Shown here: piece by piece, positions 25,445 through 33,497 of the stretch
Numbering within the stretch: the stretch's first letter is position 1
How the letters are laid out: each line of letters begins with the position of its first letter
Assembly: GCF_049274025.1 (NCBI RefSeq)
Contig: NZ_JBASRV010000017.1
Length of the DNA stretch: 64,000 nt
Direction: 5' to 3' (one strand)
Source of the DNA: Miniphocaeibacter sp012841535
GTDB taxonomy: Bacteria > Bacillota > Clostridia > Tissierellales > Peptoniphilaceae
Program-made: the position numbers and the translations under genes
Notes under the pieces: model-generated
The model's input: the letters and a program-made list of their open reading frames with translations, nothing else
Databases searched by the model: none
What the model was told of the DNA's origin: nothing

Positions 25445-25912
25445 ATGAAAATAAATATACCAGGCTATAAAAATTTAAATATAGATAAAATAATATTTGA
25501 CTATAATGGCACTTTAGCTGTTAATGGAAAAATCGATAGCTCTACAAAAAATAAATTAATAGAGCTTTCAAAGAATTATGAAATTTATATACTAACTTCC
25601 GATACTTATGGAACAGTGGAAAAAATTTGTGAAAACCTACCGGTAAAAATTCATACCTTTAAAGGAGACAAGGCATCTGCTTCTAAAAAGGATATAGTAT
25701 TAAAATTAAATCCTAATTCTTGTGCCTGTATTGGAAATGGCAGAAATGACATGGAAATGCTAGAAGTTGCAGCTCTTTCCATTGGAATAATCGGTAAAGA
25801 AGGGGCCTATGGGAAAATAGTAAATATTTCAGATATTTGTGTAACATCAATACTTGATGCTATGGACTTATTTATATACACAGACAGGTTAATTGCCGAT
25901 TTAAGAGGGTGA
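25445..25912 (+). CDS. HAD-superfamily protein, soluble P-type-ATPase-like
   Basis: This 155-residue protein has the HAD nucleophile motif in the variant IFDYNGTLAVNGK (about residues 18-30, Asn where phosphatases have Asp) and the late acidic motif GNGRNDMEMLEVAALSIGI (about 98-116). DxNGT plus small size matches the COG4087 group annotated as soluble P-type ATPase-like. The lack of the second aspartate points away from a standard phosphatase, toward a phosphorylatable or ATPase-like domain. It is encoded directly after thpR with AGGTGG before the ATG. Confidence 0.85.
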   Translation: MKINIPGYKNLNIDKIIFDYNGTLAVNGKIDSSTKNKLIELSKNYEIYILTSDTYGTVEKICENLPVKIHTFKGDKASASKKDIVLKLNPNSCACIGNGRNDMEMLEVAALSIGIIGKEGAYGKIVNISDICVTSILDAMDLFIYTDRLIADLRG

Positions 25913-25914
25913 AA

Positions 25915-25944
25915 CCACTTACAAAATGTAAGTGGCTTGCTTTT
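25915..25944 (+). terminator. Terminator of the thpR-HAD unit
   Basis: An 8-bp stem (CCACTTAC / GTAAGTGG) with a five-base loop is followed by CTTGCTTTT right after the stop. Confidence 0.8.
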
Positions 25945-25965
25945 CTAAATAATTTTCCTACTAAA

Positions 25966-26331
25966 TTAAATAAATAATTTTTTTATCGACTCGATTCCTT
26001 CCATTATTTCATTCCTTGAAAAATTCTTTTTTACTAATTCTTCATCTGACATTTCATTAAGATTATAATAAAATAATAATGTAACAAGTAAAATTTCTGA
26101 CTGGTTTTCTTTTTCTATATTTTCAATAAGAGAAAATATCATATCTTCTGCCTTATGTATTTGACCAATTTCTACTAATTTAAATATTTTTTTATAATAT
26201 TCACTATAAGAAATTTGTGATTCTATATTTTTTACAGATTCAGATGTAAGTTTCTTCCCTGTAAACAGAACTGCTAGTGTATTTATAACTGAATTTATCT
26301 GTCTTAATAGCCAATCTTCCTGATAATACAT
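25966..26331 (-). CDS. DUF6483-family protein
   Basis: The 121-residue helical protein starts MYYQEDWLLRQINSVINTLA, the recognisable start of DUF6483 proteins of Clostridia, and has a TPR-like helical character further on (KIFKLVEIGQIHKAEDMIFS). It is cytoplasmic. The family function is unknown to me. A gene-free stretch of about 200 bases with only the rsmG terminator lies between it and rsmG. Confidence 0.75.
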   Translation of the reverse strand: MYYQEDWLLRQINSVINTLAVLFTGKKLTSESVKNIESQISYSEYYKKIFKLVEIGQIHKAEDMIFSLIENIEKENQSEILLVTLLFYYNLNEMSDEELVKKNFSRNEIMEGIESIKKLFI

Positions 26332-26501
26332 TTTAGACCCCTTCTTTTAATTATCCTCTATAATAATTATCTCTATTCTTTATTACTTACCATTTTGAAT
26401 TGTTTATACCCAATAAAATTGTGGATTCTTACTATTATTTATTCTCCAGTACTTCCTTTATTGTTCTATCTTTTAGAAAAGGAAAGTCTAAAAACTGCAA
26501 A

Positions 26502-26527
26502 AAAGCACTTAATTATTTAAGTGCTTT
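26502..26527 (-). terminator. Terminator of the mnmE-mnmG-rsmG operon
   Basis: An 11-bp stem (AAAGCACTTAA / TTAAGTGCTTT) with a TTAT loop is followed on the - strand by a T-run. It lies two bases after the rsmG stop. Confidence 0.92.
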
Positions 26528-26529
26528 CT

Positions 26530-27237
26530 TTATAAGGGTTTAGATTTTGGTTTTCCACCAGCTCTAGGATATTTTTTATTTGTATTTTTTATCTTCTTAA
26601 TTACTATTAATGTTCTTTCAGAGTCCTCGTAGTCTAAATTATAATCAATAATTTTTTCCAACTTTCCACCAAGGGTTTCTATAGCATTTTTTGCTTCTTC
26701 ATATTCTTCATGACCTGATGGCCCCTTCATAGATATAAAATATCCACCGACTTTTACAAAAGGTAGGGCATATTCTACTAGGGTATTAAGCCTGGAAACA
26801 GCTCTTGAAATAGCATAGTCATATTTTTCCCTATATTTTCCATTTCTTCCCATTTCTTCTGCTCTACCATGAATTGCTTCTATTTTTTGAAGCTCTAATT
26901 CTCCTATAACCCTATCTAAAAATTTAATTCTCTTATTTAAGGAATCCATTAAAACAATATTAAGGTCCTTACGGATAAATTTAATTGGTAGGCCCGGTAG
27001 TCCTGCTCCAGTTCCTATATCTATTAAGGAAGAATTTTCTTTTATATCAATATACTTTAAAGGAAGAATAGAATCTAAAAAATGTTTGTAATTAACTTCT
27101 CTTTCCTCTGTTATAGAGGTTAGGTTTAAAACCTTGTTAGTTTCAACTAGTAACTCTCTATATTTTTCGAAATTATCCAATTGTTTTTCTTCTAGGTTAA
27201 ATTCATTTTTTACTAATAATTCTTCTAATTTACTCAT
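26530..27237 (-). CDS. rsmG: 16S rRNA (guanine527-N7)-methyltransferase
   Basis: The 235-residue Rossmann methyltransferase has the SAM motif SLIDIGTGAGLPGLPIKFI near residue 67, followed by IVLMDSLNKRIKFLDRV, and the KGPSGHEEYEEA region, as in RsmG/GidB. It methylates G527 of 16S rRNA; loss of this gives low-level streptomycin resistance in other bacteria. The C-terminal KKYPRAGGKPKSKPL is the usual basic end. It overlaps the end of mnmG by eight bases, the standard gene order near the origin. Confidence 0.95.
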   Translation of the reverse strand: MSKLEELLVKNEFNLEEKQLDNFEKYRELLVETNKVLNLTSITEEREVNYKHFLDSILPLKYIDIKENSSLIDIGTGAGLPGLPIKFIRKDLNIVLMDSLNKRIKFLDRVIGELELQKIEAIHGRAEEMGRNGKYREKYDYAISRAVSRLNTLVEYALPFVKVGGYFISMKGPSGHEEYEEAKNAIETLGGKLEKIIDYNLDYEDSERTLIVIKKIKNTNKKYPRAGGKPKSKPL

Positions 27238-29128
27238 TGTTCTTCCTTTTTCTTGTTTCTAAATATATTAATATAACATTTATATCTGCCGGACTAACAC
27301 CACTAATTCTACTGGCTTGACCTAATGAATCTGGCTTAATTTGATTTAGTTTTTGTATAGCCTCGTTAGAAAGTCCCTTAACTTGTGAATAATCTTCTAT
27401 AAAGTCTATTTTCTTTCTTTCTAATTTTTTAAACTGTTCTATTTGATGTTTTTGTTTAGCAATATAGCCCTCATATTTAATATGGGTTTCTACTTGCATT
27501 CTAACTTCCCTTAAAAGTTCTGGTCTGTTTTCATCAAAAACAATTAGGGCTTCATAGGTTAATTCCGGTCTTTTTATTAAATCATAAAGTGTATGGGAGG
27601 ACTTCATTGGTCCGGAACCAAGTTCTACTAATTTTTTATTATTTTCTTCTGTAGGATTTACCTGTATTTTCTTTAACCTATCTAACTCCCCATAGATACT
27701 TTCTTTTTTCCTTCTTGTTTTTTCCATTCTTTCTTCTGTTACAAGACCTATTTCATAGCCTTTTTCAGTAAGTCTTAAATCGGCATTGTCCTGTCTTAAG
27801 GTAAGTCTGTATTCAGCACGGGAGGTCATCATCCTATAAGGCTCATTAGTTCCTTTGGTTACTAAATCATCAATTAAAACACCAATGTAGGCATCGGACC
27901 TATCTAGTATAAAAGGCTCTCTTCCCTTTATTTTCATTGTAGCATTAATTCCCGCTACTAAACCTTGGCCAGCCGCTTCTTCATAACCGGAGGAACCATT
28001 TATTTGACCGGCAAAATAAAGCCCATTTATTTCATTATGCTCCAAGGTTCTTTTTAATATTGTCGGATCTATACAATCATATTCTATTCCATAGGCTGAA
28101 CGCATAAACTTAACATTTTCAAAACCTATTATAGTCTTATACATTTGCTTTTGTATTTCTTCAGGTAGGGTGGAACTTACTCCTTGAATATACATTTCCT
28201 TAGTATTTATTCCCTCTGGCTCTACAAATACCTGATGCTCATCTCTTTCATTAAATCTTACAACCTTATCTTCTATAGATGGGCAATATCTTGGTCCTAC
28301 CCCTTTAACAATTCCAGCATACATTGGACTTCTTTCTAAATTAGCCTCTATTATCTTCTTAGTTTCTAAAGTCGTATAGGTTAAATAACAAAGCTCTTGT
28401 TTAATATCAAATTTTTTACCAAAGTTCATAAATGAGAAAGGTACTATTTCATCATCACCTTTTTGTTCTTCCATTACGGTATAGTCTAAACTATCCCTAT
28501 GAACTCTTGCTGGCGTACCTGTTTTAAATCTTCTTAATTCTATTCCTAAATCCTCTAAGGATTGGGATAGATGGGTTGCCGCCTTTAAACCATGGGGACC
28601 GGACTCGTATTGTAATTCTCCCATAAGAATTAGTCCCTTTAAATAGGTTCCCGTTGCTACAATAACTGCCTTAGTCTCATAAATAGCACCGGACATAGTC
28701 TCTATACTTGTAACCTGCTTGTTTTCTACATTTATTTTTGTAACTTCAGCTTCAACTAAATCTAAATTCTCTTGATTTTCAATAACCTTTTTCATTTCCA
28801 TATGGTACTTAGGCTTGTCTGCCTGTACCCTTAAAGAATGAACTGCCGGACCTTTTGATGTATTTAACATTCTAGACTGAATAAAGGATTTGTCTATAAT
28901 TAAGGCCATTTCACCACCTAGAGCATCAACTTCCCTTACTAAGTGACCTTTTCCTGTTCCCCCTATATTAGGGTTACATGGCAAGTCTGCAATAGAGTCT
29001 AGGCTCATAGTTAATATTACGGTTTTTAATCCCATTCTACTTGTTGCTAAAGCTGCTTCACAACCTGCATGTCCGGCACCTATGACAACTACATCAACAG
29101 CTTCTTCCTTATATTTAATAACTTCCAT
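27230..29128 (-). CDS. mnmG: tRNA U34 carboxymethylaminomethyl modification enzyme, FAD subunit
   Basis: The 632-residue flavoprotein has the FAD loop VVIGAGHAGCEAALATSRMG at the N-terminus, the conserved cysteine region LPCNPNIGGTGKGHLVREVD, and the terminal IKPDSLGQASRISGVSPADI. With MnmE it builds the cmnm5 group on U34 of certain tRNAs, using methylene-THF and FAD. I start at ATG 29128, which has AAGGAG seven bases upstream and lies eight bases after the mnmE stop. The longer frame starting at 29152 would begin inside mnmE. It is the middle gene of mnmE-mnmG-rsmG. Confidence 0.96.
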   Translation of the reverse strand: MEVIKYKEEAVDVVVIGAGHAGCEAALATSRMGLKTVILTMSLDSIADLPCNPNIGGTGKGHLVREVDALGGEMALIIDKSFIQSRMLNTSKGPAVHSLRVQADKPKYHMEMKKVIENQENLDLVEAEVTKINVENKQVTSIETMSGAIYETKAVIVATGTYLKGLILMGELQYESGPHGLKAATHLSQSLEDLGIELRRFKTGTPARVHRDSLDYTVMEEQKGDDEIVPFSFMNFGKKFDIKQELCYLTYTTLETKKIIEANLERSPMYAGIVKGVGPRYCPSIEDKVVRFNERDEHQVFVEPEGINTKEMYIQGVSSTLPEEIQKQMYKTIIGFENVKFMRSAYGIEYDCIDPTILKRTLEHNEINGLYFAGQINGSSGYEEAAGQGLVAGINATMKIKGREPFILDRSDAYIGVLIDDLVTKGTNEPYRMMTSRAEYRLTLRQDNADLRLTEKGYEIGLVTEERMEKTRRKKESIYGELDRLKKIQVNPTEENNKKLVELGSGPMKSSHTLYDLIKRPELTYEALIVFDENRPELLREVRMQVETHIKYEGYIAKQKHQIEQFKKLERKKIDFIEDYSQVKGLSNEAIQKLNQIKPDSLGQASRISGVSPADINVILIYLETRKRKNNE

Positions 29129-29136
29129 ATTTCTCC

Positions 29137-30507
29137 TTATTTTCCAATACAAAAATCTTTAAATATTTTATCAAGTACATCATCCTCTATAGTTTCTCCT
29201 GTTATTTCTCCTAATATTTCCCAAGAATCCCTTAAGTCCACTTCTACACAGTCAATAGGAACATCTAATTTCATATCATTTAAAGATGATTCCAAATGAT
29301 TAATTGCCCTTCCTAAAATATCTTGGTGTCTAATATTAGTTACTAGAGTTTCATTACTTGATATTATTTCTCCTTGTAAAAACATTTTTGAAATTGTTTC
29401 TTCTAATTTGTCTATACCCTTGTTATTTTTAATGGAAATTCTAATAACAGGTATATTTTCATCTATATTTAAACTGTCAATATCCAGTTTACTTTCTAAA
29501 TCATCTTTATTTAAAAGGACTATTGCCTTTCTTCCCTTTAATAAATCCAGTACAATTTTATCCTCTTCATCTAATTTTTTAGATAAGTCGAAAATTGCAA
29601 TAATTAAGTCTGCACTTTGTGCAAAGTCTAAAGATCTGTCTACTCCAATTTTTTCAACAATATCGTCTGTATCCCTAATTCCAGCAGTATCGCTTATTTT
29701 TAAAGCAACACCGTCTATGTCTATATACTCTTCAATAATATCCCTTGTAGTGCCGGGTATATCTGTTACAATTGCCTTGTTTACCTTGGCCAAATTATTT
29801 AAAAGAGAAGATTTTCCAACATTTGGTTTACCAATAATAGTTGTATTAATACCATCTCTTATGATTTTACCTCTATTAGAGGAATTATATAGTTTTTTAA
29901 GACCTTCTAATATTTCCTCCCCTTCCTTAATTATTACAGAATTGTCCAATTCCTCTTGACCGTCTTCTGTAAAATTAATGGAGTATTCAACATGGGCAAG
30001 TAAATTTAAAAGTCCATCCCTATATTTTTTAATATCCTTCTTTAAAGAACCTTCCAGTTGATTAATAGAAGCCTCATAAGCCTTGTCGGTTTTAGCTTTA
30101 ATCATATCAATAACAGCTTCCGCCTGACTTAAATCCAGTCTTCCATTTAGAAAGGCACGTTTTGTAAATTCTCCCTTTTCAGCAATTTTCGCCCCATTTT
30201 TCAAGGTTAAATCCAAAACCTTTTTAACGGAAATAATACCACCATGGGTGTATATTTCTACAATATCCTCTCTAGTATAGGTGTTTGGTCCCTTCATAAA
30301 GGCAATTAACACTTCATCTATTAACTTATCGTCATCATAAATATGGCCGTATCTTAAAGTTCTATTTTCTAAATCTTTATCATCTATTTTTTTAATTGGT
30401 TTAAAAATTTTTTTACCTATTTCAAAACTCGTTAAACCACTCATTCTTACAATTCCTATTCCTGCTTCTCCAGTAGCAGTCGATATTGCAGCTATGGTAT
30501 GTTCCAT
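29137..30507 (-). CDS. mnmE: tRNA U34 modification GTPase
   Basis: The 456-residue protein has the three MnmE parts. The first is an N-terminal THF-binding domain (MEHTIAAISTATGEAGIGIV). The second is a helical domain with an inserted G domain: P-loop IGKPNVGKSSLLN near residue 226, DIPGTTRD, DTAG and NKDD. The third is the C-terminal FCIGK motif with its catalytic cysteine. It partners MnmG, whose gene starts eight bases downstream. GGAGG lies before the ATG. Confidence 0.96.
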   Translation of the reverse strand: MEHTIAAISTATGEAGIGIVRMSGLTSFEIGKKIFKPIKKIDDKDLENRTLRYGHIYDDDKLIDEVLIAFMKGPNTYTREDIVEIYTHGGIISVKKVLDLTLKNGAKIAEKGEFTKRAFLNGRLDLSQAEAVIDMIKAKTDKAYEASINQLEGSLKKDIKKYRDGLLNLLAHVEYSINFTEDGQEELDNSVIIKEGEEILEGLKKLYNSSNRGKIIRDGINTTIIGKPNVGKSSLLNNLAKVNKAIVTDIPGTTRDIIEEYIDIDGVALKISDTAGIRDTDDIVEKIGVDRSLDFAQSADLIIAIFDLSKKLDEEDKIVLDLLKGRKAIVLLNKDDLESKLDIDSLNIDENIPVIRISIKNNKGIDKLEETISKMFLQGEIISSNETLVTNIRHQDILGRAINHLESSLNDMKLDVPIDCVEVDLRDSWEILGEITGETIEDDVLDKIFKDFCIGK

Positions 30508-30587
30508 AATAACCCTCCTAATATTCTTTTTAATTATAACATACCTTAATGCTAATATATTTAAGCATTTATACTACATTCTAAAAG

Positions 30588-30617
30588 AAATAAAGCCTGC
30601 AAATGCAGACTTTATTT
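30588..30617 (-). terminator. Hairpin at the end of the rpmH-khpB operon
   Basis: AAATAAAG and CTGCA arms pair with TGCAG and CTTTATTT (one mismatch between them). On the - strand the hairpin overlaps the khpB stop and is followed by CTTTTAG, a weak T-run, so some readthrough into mnmE-mnmG-rsmG is possible. Confidence 0.65.
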
Positions 30618-31445
30618 TTTCTTTCTCTTAATTTTTATTATTACTCTTCTATAAGGCTCATCACCTTCACTAACAGTATATACCCCAGAAACATTTTGTA
30701 AAGCAGAATGTATTATTCTTCTTTCATATGGATTCATTGGCTCCAATTTCATATTTCTATTGTACTTTTTAGCCTTATTAGCCATTTTTACTGCTAATGA
30801 TTCTAAAGATTTAACTCTTTTTTCTCTGTAGTTATTAGAATCTACAGATATTCTCATATATTCTTTGGAATTTCTATTAGCTACTAGATTAACTAAATAC
30901 TGAATAGCATCTAGCGTTTCTCCTCTTTTACCAATAACAATTCCAATATCTCCTTCATTTTCAGGAATAATATTAAATCTTGTAAAGTTTTCATCGTTAA
31001 ATGTTTCAATATTGGCCTTAATACCCATTTTTGAAACTATATCCCTTAAAAATTCCTTAGTTTTAACCTTGATTTCCTCTTTAGTTAAACTATCTATTTC
31101 TATATCCTCTTGGATAGAATCCTCTACTTTAGTTTCTTTTTTTGAAGTTTTTTCTACGATAATTTCCTCTTCTACTATACTACTAGTTTCTTCTACTATA
31201 ACTTCTTCTTTTTCTTCTTCCTTAGTAGAAAAATTATTGGAAACAACTTCATTAAGTAACTCTTCAATATTTTCTTCACAGGATACCTTTACTACGGCAT
31301 CTTTAGAACCTATTAAACCAAAAAAACCGCTTTTTGGCTCCTCTAAAATTTCAACAATTGCTTCTTCCTTTGTACAGTTAAGTTCCTTTATAGCTAAATT
31401 AACTGCTTCTTCAACTGTCTTTGCAACTTTTACCGTTGATTTCAT
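30612..31445 (-). CDS. khpB: RNA-binding protein KhpB (Jag), Jag-N/KH/R3H
   Basis: The 277-residue protein has the Jag_N domain (residues about 1-55, with SGFFGLIGSKDA) and an acidic linker rich in Glu, Val and Ser (about 60-120). A KH domain follows (about 130-205, GDIGIVIGKRGETLDAIQY), then an R3H domain (about 210-277, LEPMNPYERRIIHSAL). KhpB binds small RNAs together with KhpA and affects cell division and elongation in streptococci and others. Its ATG directly abuts the yidC TAA, so translation is coupled. The ribosome binding site (GGGAG) lies inside the end of yidC. Confidence 0.94.
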   Translation of the reverse strand: MKSTVKVAKTVEEAVNLAIKELNCTKEEAIVEILEEPKSGFFGLIGSKDAVVKVSCEENIEELLNEVVSNNFSTKEEEKEEVIVEETSSIVEEEIIVEKTSKKETKVEDSIQEDIEIDSLTKEEIKVKTKEFLRDIVSKMGIKANIETFNDENFTRFNIIPENEGDIGIVIGKRGETLDAIQYLVNLVANRNSKEYMRISVDSNNYREKRVKSLESLAVKMANKAKKYNRNMKLEPMNPYERRIIHSALQNVSGVYTVSEGDEPYRRVIIKIKRKKK

Positions 31446-32246
31446 TTAGGCTCCCTTCTTTTTATTAGCTTTTTTCTTTGAAGCCTGTCCCTCTGAAATT
31501 TTTTCTTTACTTGAAGATTTTTTCTTCTTTGGAACCTCTTCAACAACTTCTTCCTCTTTATTTACTAGTTTAAGAACTAATCTAATGGCAATTTCAATAA
31601 CATTACCTGCTGTCCAATATAGTGCCAAACCTGCTTGATAACTTCTTGCAAAGAAGAAAAACATTATTGGCATACCATACTTCATCATAAAGTTCATTGA
31701 CTGCATTGGATCCTGTTGGCCATCTTCACTTTTCTTAGTACTTGGTGTAAGTAAAATACTGTAAAGCATTTGAGAACCGGCCATTAATAATGGTAAAATT
31801 ATAGTTGGATCTGCAGCTGTTAAATCCGGAATCCAAAAAAAATTTGTTGCAATTGTTTCTGAAAGTCCTGTGTATTTCATTGGTTCTCTCATTACAGGGA
31901 ACAAAGCCCAGATAATAATAAGCTGAACTATCATAGGTAAACATGAAGCAAAGGGACTAAAACCCATTTCCTTTTGTAGTTCCATTACCTTTTGTTGGTA
32001 AAGCTGTGGGTCATGTTTATATTTCTTTTCTAGCTTCTTCATTGCCGGCTGCAATTCAGCATTGATTTTGGTCATTTTAGCATTTGACAATGTTACCGGC
32101 AACATTGCCAATTTGTAAATAAGCGTCAATATTAATAAGGATATTGCAAAATAAGATATTGACTTTGGTTCTACTCCTATATTGGAAACTGTATGATATA
32201 TAAATTCTAATATCTTTCCAATTATAGAGCTTAAAAATTTCGTCAT
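31446..32246 (-). CDS. yidC: Membrane protein insertase YidC (Oxa1 family)
   Basis: The 266-residue insertase has the five-helix Oxa1 core. Conserved parts include SYFAISLLILTLIYKLAMLP, the cytoplasmic helical hairpin (MKKLEKKYKHDPQLYQQKVM), and ASCLPMIVQLIIIWALF. A long lysine-rich tail (about 235-266) is typical of Gram-positive proteins that bind the ribosome. It integrates small membrane proteins with or without SecYEG. A lipobox signal, common in Bacillus SpoIIIJ, is not visible; the start MTKFLSSIIGKILEFIYH has no Cys. It sits between yidD and khpB in the usual order. Confidence 0.95.
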   Translation of the reverse strand: MTKFLSSIIGKILEFIYHTVSNIGVEPKSISYFAISLLILTLIYKLAMLPVTLSNAKMTKINAELQPAMKKLEKKYKHDPQLYQQKVMELQKEMGFSPFASCLPMIVQLIIIWALFPVMREPMKYTGLSETIATNFFWIPDLTAADPTIILPLLMAGSQMLYSILLTPSTKKSEDGQQDPMQSMNFMMKYGMPIMFFFFARSYQAGLALYWTAGNVIEIAIRLVLKLVNKEEEVVEEVPKKKKSSSKEKISEGQASKKKANKKKGA

Positions 32247-32262
32247 CTTTACTCCTAAATTA

Positions 32263-32475
32263 TTATTTTAATGGATCGTAGCCGCCTTTACTAAAGGGAT
32301 TACATCTTAAAATTCTCCAAACTGCTAAGAATGTTCCCTTTATTATTCCATATTTCTCATAAGCCTGTAATGCATATTGGGAACAAGTAGGATAGTATTT
32401 ACAACAACCTGAACCCCAATATGGTGAAATATTCTTTTGATAAAATCTAATTAATAAAATTGGTATTTTTTTCAT
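32263..32475 (-). CDS. yidD: Membrane protein insertion efficiency factor YidD
   Basis: The 70-residue protein shows the full YidD signature: RFYQKNISPYWGSGCCKYYP, TCSQYALQAYEKYG and ILRCNPFSKGGYDPL. Its three conserved cysteines are present. It is a small membrane-associated protein that helps YidC. I start at ATG 32475, which has AGGTGAT upstream. The longer frame from 32496 overlaps rnpA and has no ribosome binding site. Confidence 0.95.
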   Translation of the reverse strand: MKKIPILLIRFYQKNISPYWGSGCCKYYPTCSQYALQAYEKYGIIKGTFLAVWRILRCNPFSKGGYDPLK

Positions 32476-32479
32476 TTCA

Positions 32480-32812
32480 TCACCTTTTAAAAACAATTTT
32501 AAGTAAATGTTTTACAGACTTTTCTAATTCATCATAAGATAATTTTTTAGTGTTTTGTCTTGGAATTACTACTATATCGTAGCCATTCTCAATTAAATCA
32601 AAATTATGTCTAAATATTTCCTTTAGTCTTCTTTTTAATTTGTTTCTTTCTACGGCATTTCCATATTTTTTTGTAATAGAGAAACCAACACGAGATCCTT
32701 GTTTTTTATTTTTTTTTACAACGAAGGTAAAGTTCTTATTAAAATATCCTTTACCATGTCTGTATATAATTCTAAAATCCCTATTACTTCTTAATCTTTT
32801 ATTTTTTTCCAT
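32480..32812 (-). CDS. rnpA: Ribonuclease P protein component
   Basis: The 110-residue basic protein has the RnpA fold with the RNR motif region VGFSITKKYGNAVERNKLKR at about residues 42-61. The start MEKNKRLRSNRDFRIIYRHG is typical. It binds RNase P RNA for tRNA 5' maturation. No Shine-Dalgarno is visible before ATG 32812: the preceding bases are only A/T-rich sequence after a GGCC hairpin. Its expression may therefore depend on coupling or be deliberately low compared with rpmH. Confidence 0.95.
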   Translation of the reverse strand: MEKNKRLRSNRDFRIIYRHGKGYFNKNFTFVVKKNKKQGSRVGFSITKKYGNAVERNKLKRRLKEIFRHNFDLIENGYDIVVIPRQNTKKLSYDELEKSVKHLLKIVFKR

Positions 32813-32828
32813 AAATGTAAAATTTAAA

Positions 32829-32847
32829 AGGCCATTTTTAATGGCCT
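32829..32847 (-). terminator. Attenuator hairpin between rpmH and rnpA
   Basis: An 8-bp stem (AGGCCATT / AATGGCCT, three-base loop) begins in the rpmH stop codon and is followed on the - strand by TTTTAAATTTT. It looks like a leaky terminator that would keep rnpA expression below that of rpmH. Confidence 0.65.
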
Positions 32848-32980
32848 ATGCTGAAATTACTTTTCTACCTCTTTTTCTTCTTCTCTTTAATACAGCTCTA
32901 CCTGCTTTTGTTGACATTCTTTTTCTAAAACCGTGATCTTTACTTCTTCTTCTTCTATTTGGTTGATAAGTTCTTTTCAT
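32846..32980 (-). CDS. rpmH: 50S ribosomal protein L34
   Basis: The 44-residue product starts MKRTYQPNRRRRSKDHGF and ends RRKRGRKVISA, matching L34 over its whole length. It is very basic and binds 23S rRNA. The ribosome binding site AAGGAGGTG lies about ten bases before the ATG. It is the first gene of the leftward rpmH-rnpA-yidD-yidC-khpB operon, read from a consensus promoter at 33034-33062. This is the origin-proximal position seen across Bacillota. Confidence 0.97.
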   Translation of the reverse strand: MKRTYQPNRRRRSKDHGFRKRMSTKAGRAVLKRRRKRGRKVISA

Positions 32981-33033
32981 TTCTTAATAGCACCTCCTTG
33001 AGACATTATTTAAAATACAAAACACTAGTTTAA

Positions 33034-33062
33034 ATTATATAAATGGAAGAGCTAACTGTCAA
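33034..33062 (-). promoter_or_regulatory. Consensus promoter of the rpmH operon
   Basis: Read on the - strand, TTGACA (33062-33057) and TATAAT (33039-33034) are separated by exactly 17 bp, a full consensus housekeeping promoter. It lies 54 bases before rpmH. Confidence 0.9.
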
Positions 33063-33285
33063 GAAATATTGTAATTTTAATATTATTTAAGAAAATTATA
33101 ATAGATTTATCCTATATTTACTTTTTTTCATAATTCCATCGTATTTTTTATTAATTCAACTTGCTATAAAGCTTGAAAAATAAACATTTTTACCGGTTTT
33201 TAATTTGTATAAATCATCAATATTTGTTATAATATCTATATTAAGAATTTTCAAACACAAAATATAAACATATCGTTCCACATTT

Positions 33286-33481
33286 TGTGGATAAATTGTG
33301 GATAAGTATACTATTTAGAGAATAGTCATTATAAAAATGCTTCAATTCTCTATTTTTTTAAGCAAAAATCATAAACTTTACTTAAATTGTGGATAAGTGT
33401 AGTGTTTTGTGGATAATTTTATTTATTATGTAATTTACAGCTTGTAGAGAGTTAACAAATTGTGGATTACTTTGTTGATAA
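33286..33481 (+). other. oriC, left part: DnaA-box cluster upstream of dnaA
   Basis: Four perfect DnaA boxes TGTGGATAA lie at 33286, 33297, 33388 and 33408. Two one-mismatch boxes lie at 33461 (TGTGGATTA) and 33473 (TGTTGATAA), just before the dnaA ribosome binding site. Spacings of 11 and 20 bp put pairs in helical phase. The cluster forms the incA/B-like part of a bipartite origin and should also mediate dnaA autoregulation. The 517-base rpmH-dnaA gap holds no gene. Confidence 0.93.
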
Positions 33482-33497
33482 CTTGGAGGTTATTTTT

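Noticed and set aside
29408..29959. 183-codon open frame antisense to mnmE
   Set aside because: It is serine/isoleucine/leucine-rich low-complexity sequence of the kind produced opposite a lysine/glutamate/aspartate-rich gene, and has no start signal.
31012..31449. 145-codon open frame antisense to khpB
   Set aside because: It mirrors the Glu/Val-rich linker of KhpB (repeated Ser/Thr/Ile codons) and is a shadow frame.
33462..33497. Upstream TTG start for dnaA giving 12 extra residues
   Set aside because: It lies inside a DnaA box with no ribosome binding site. ATG 33498 has TGGAGG at the right distance and matches known DnaA starts.
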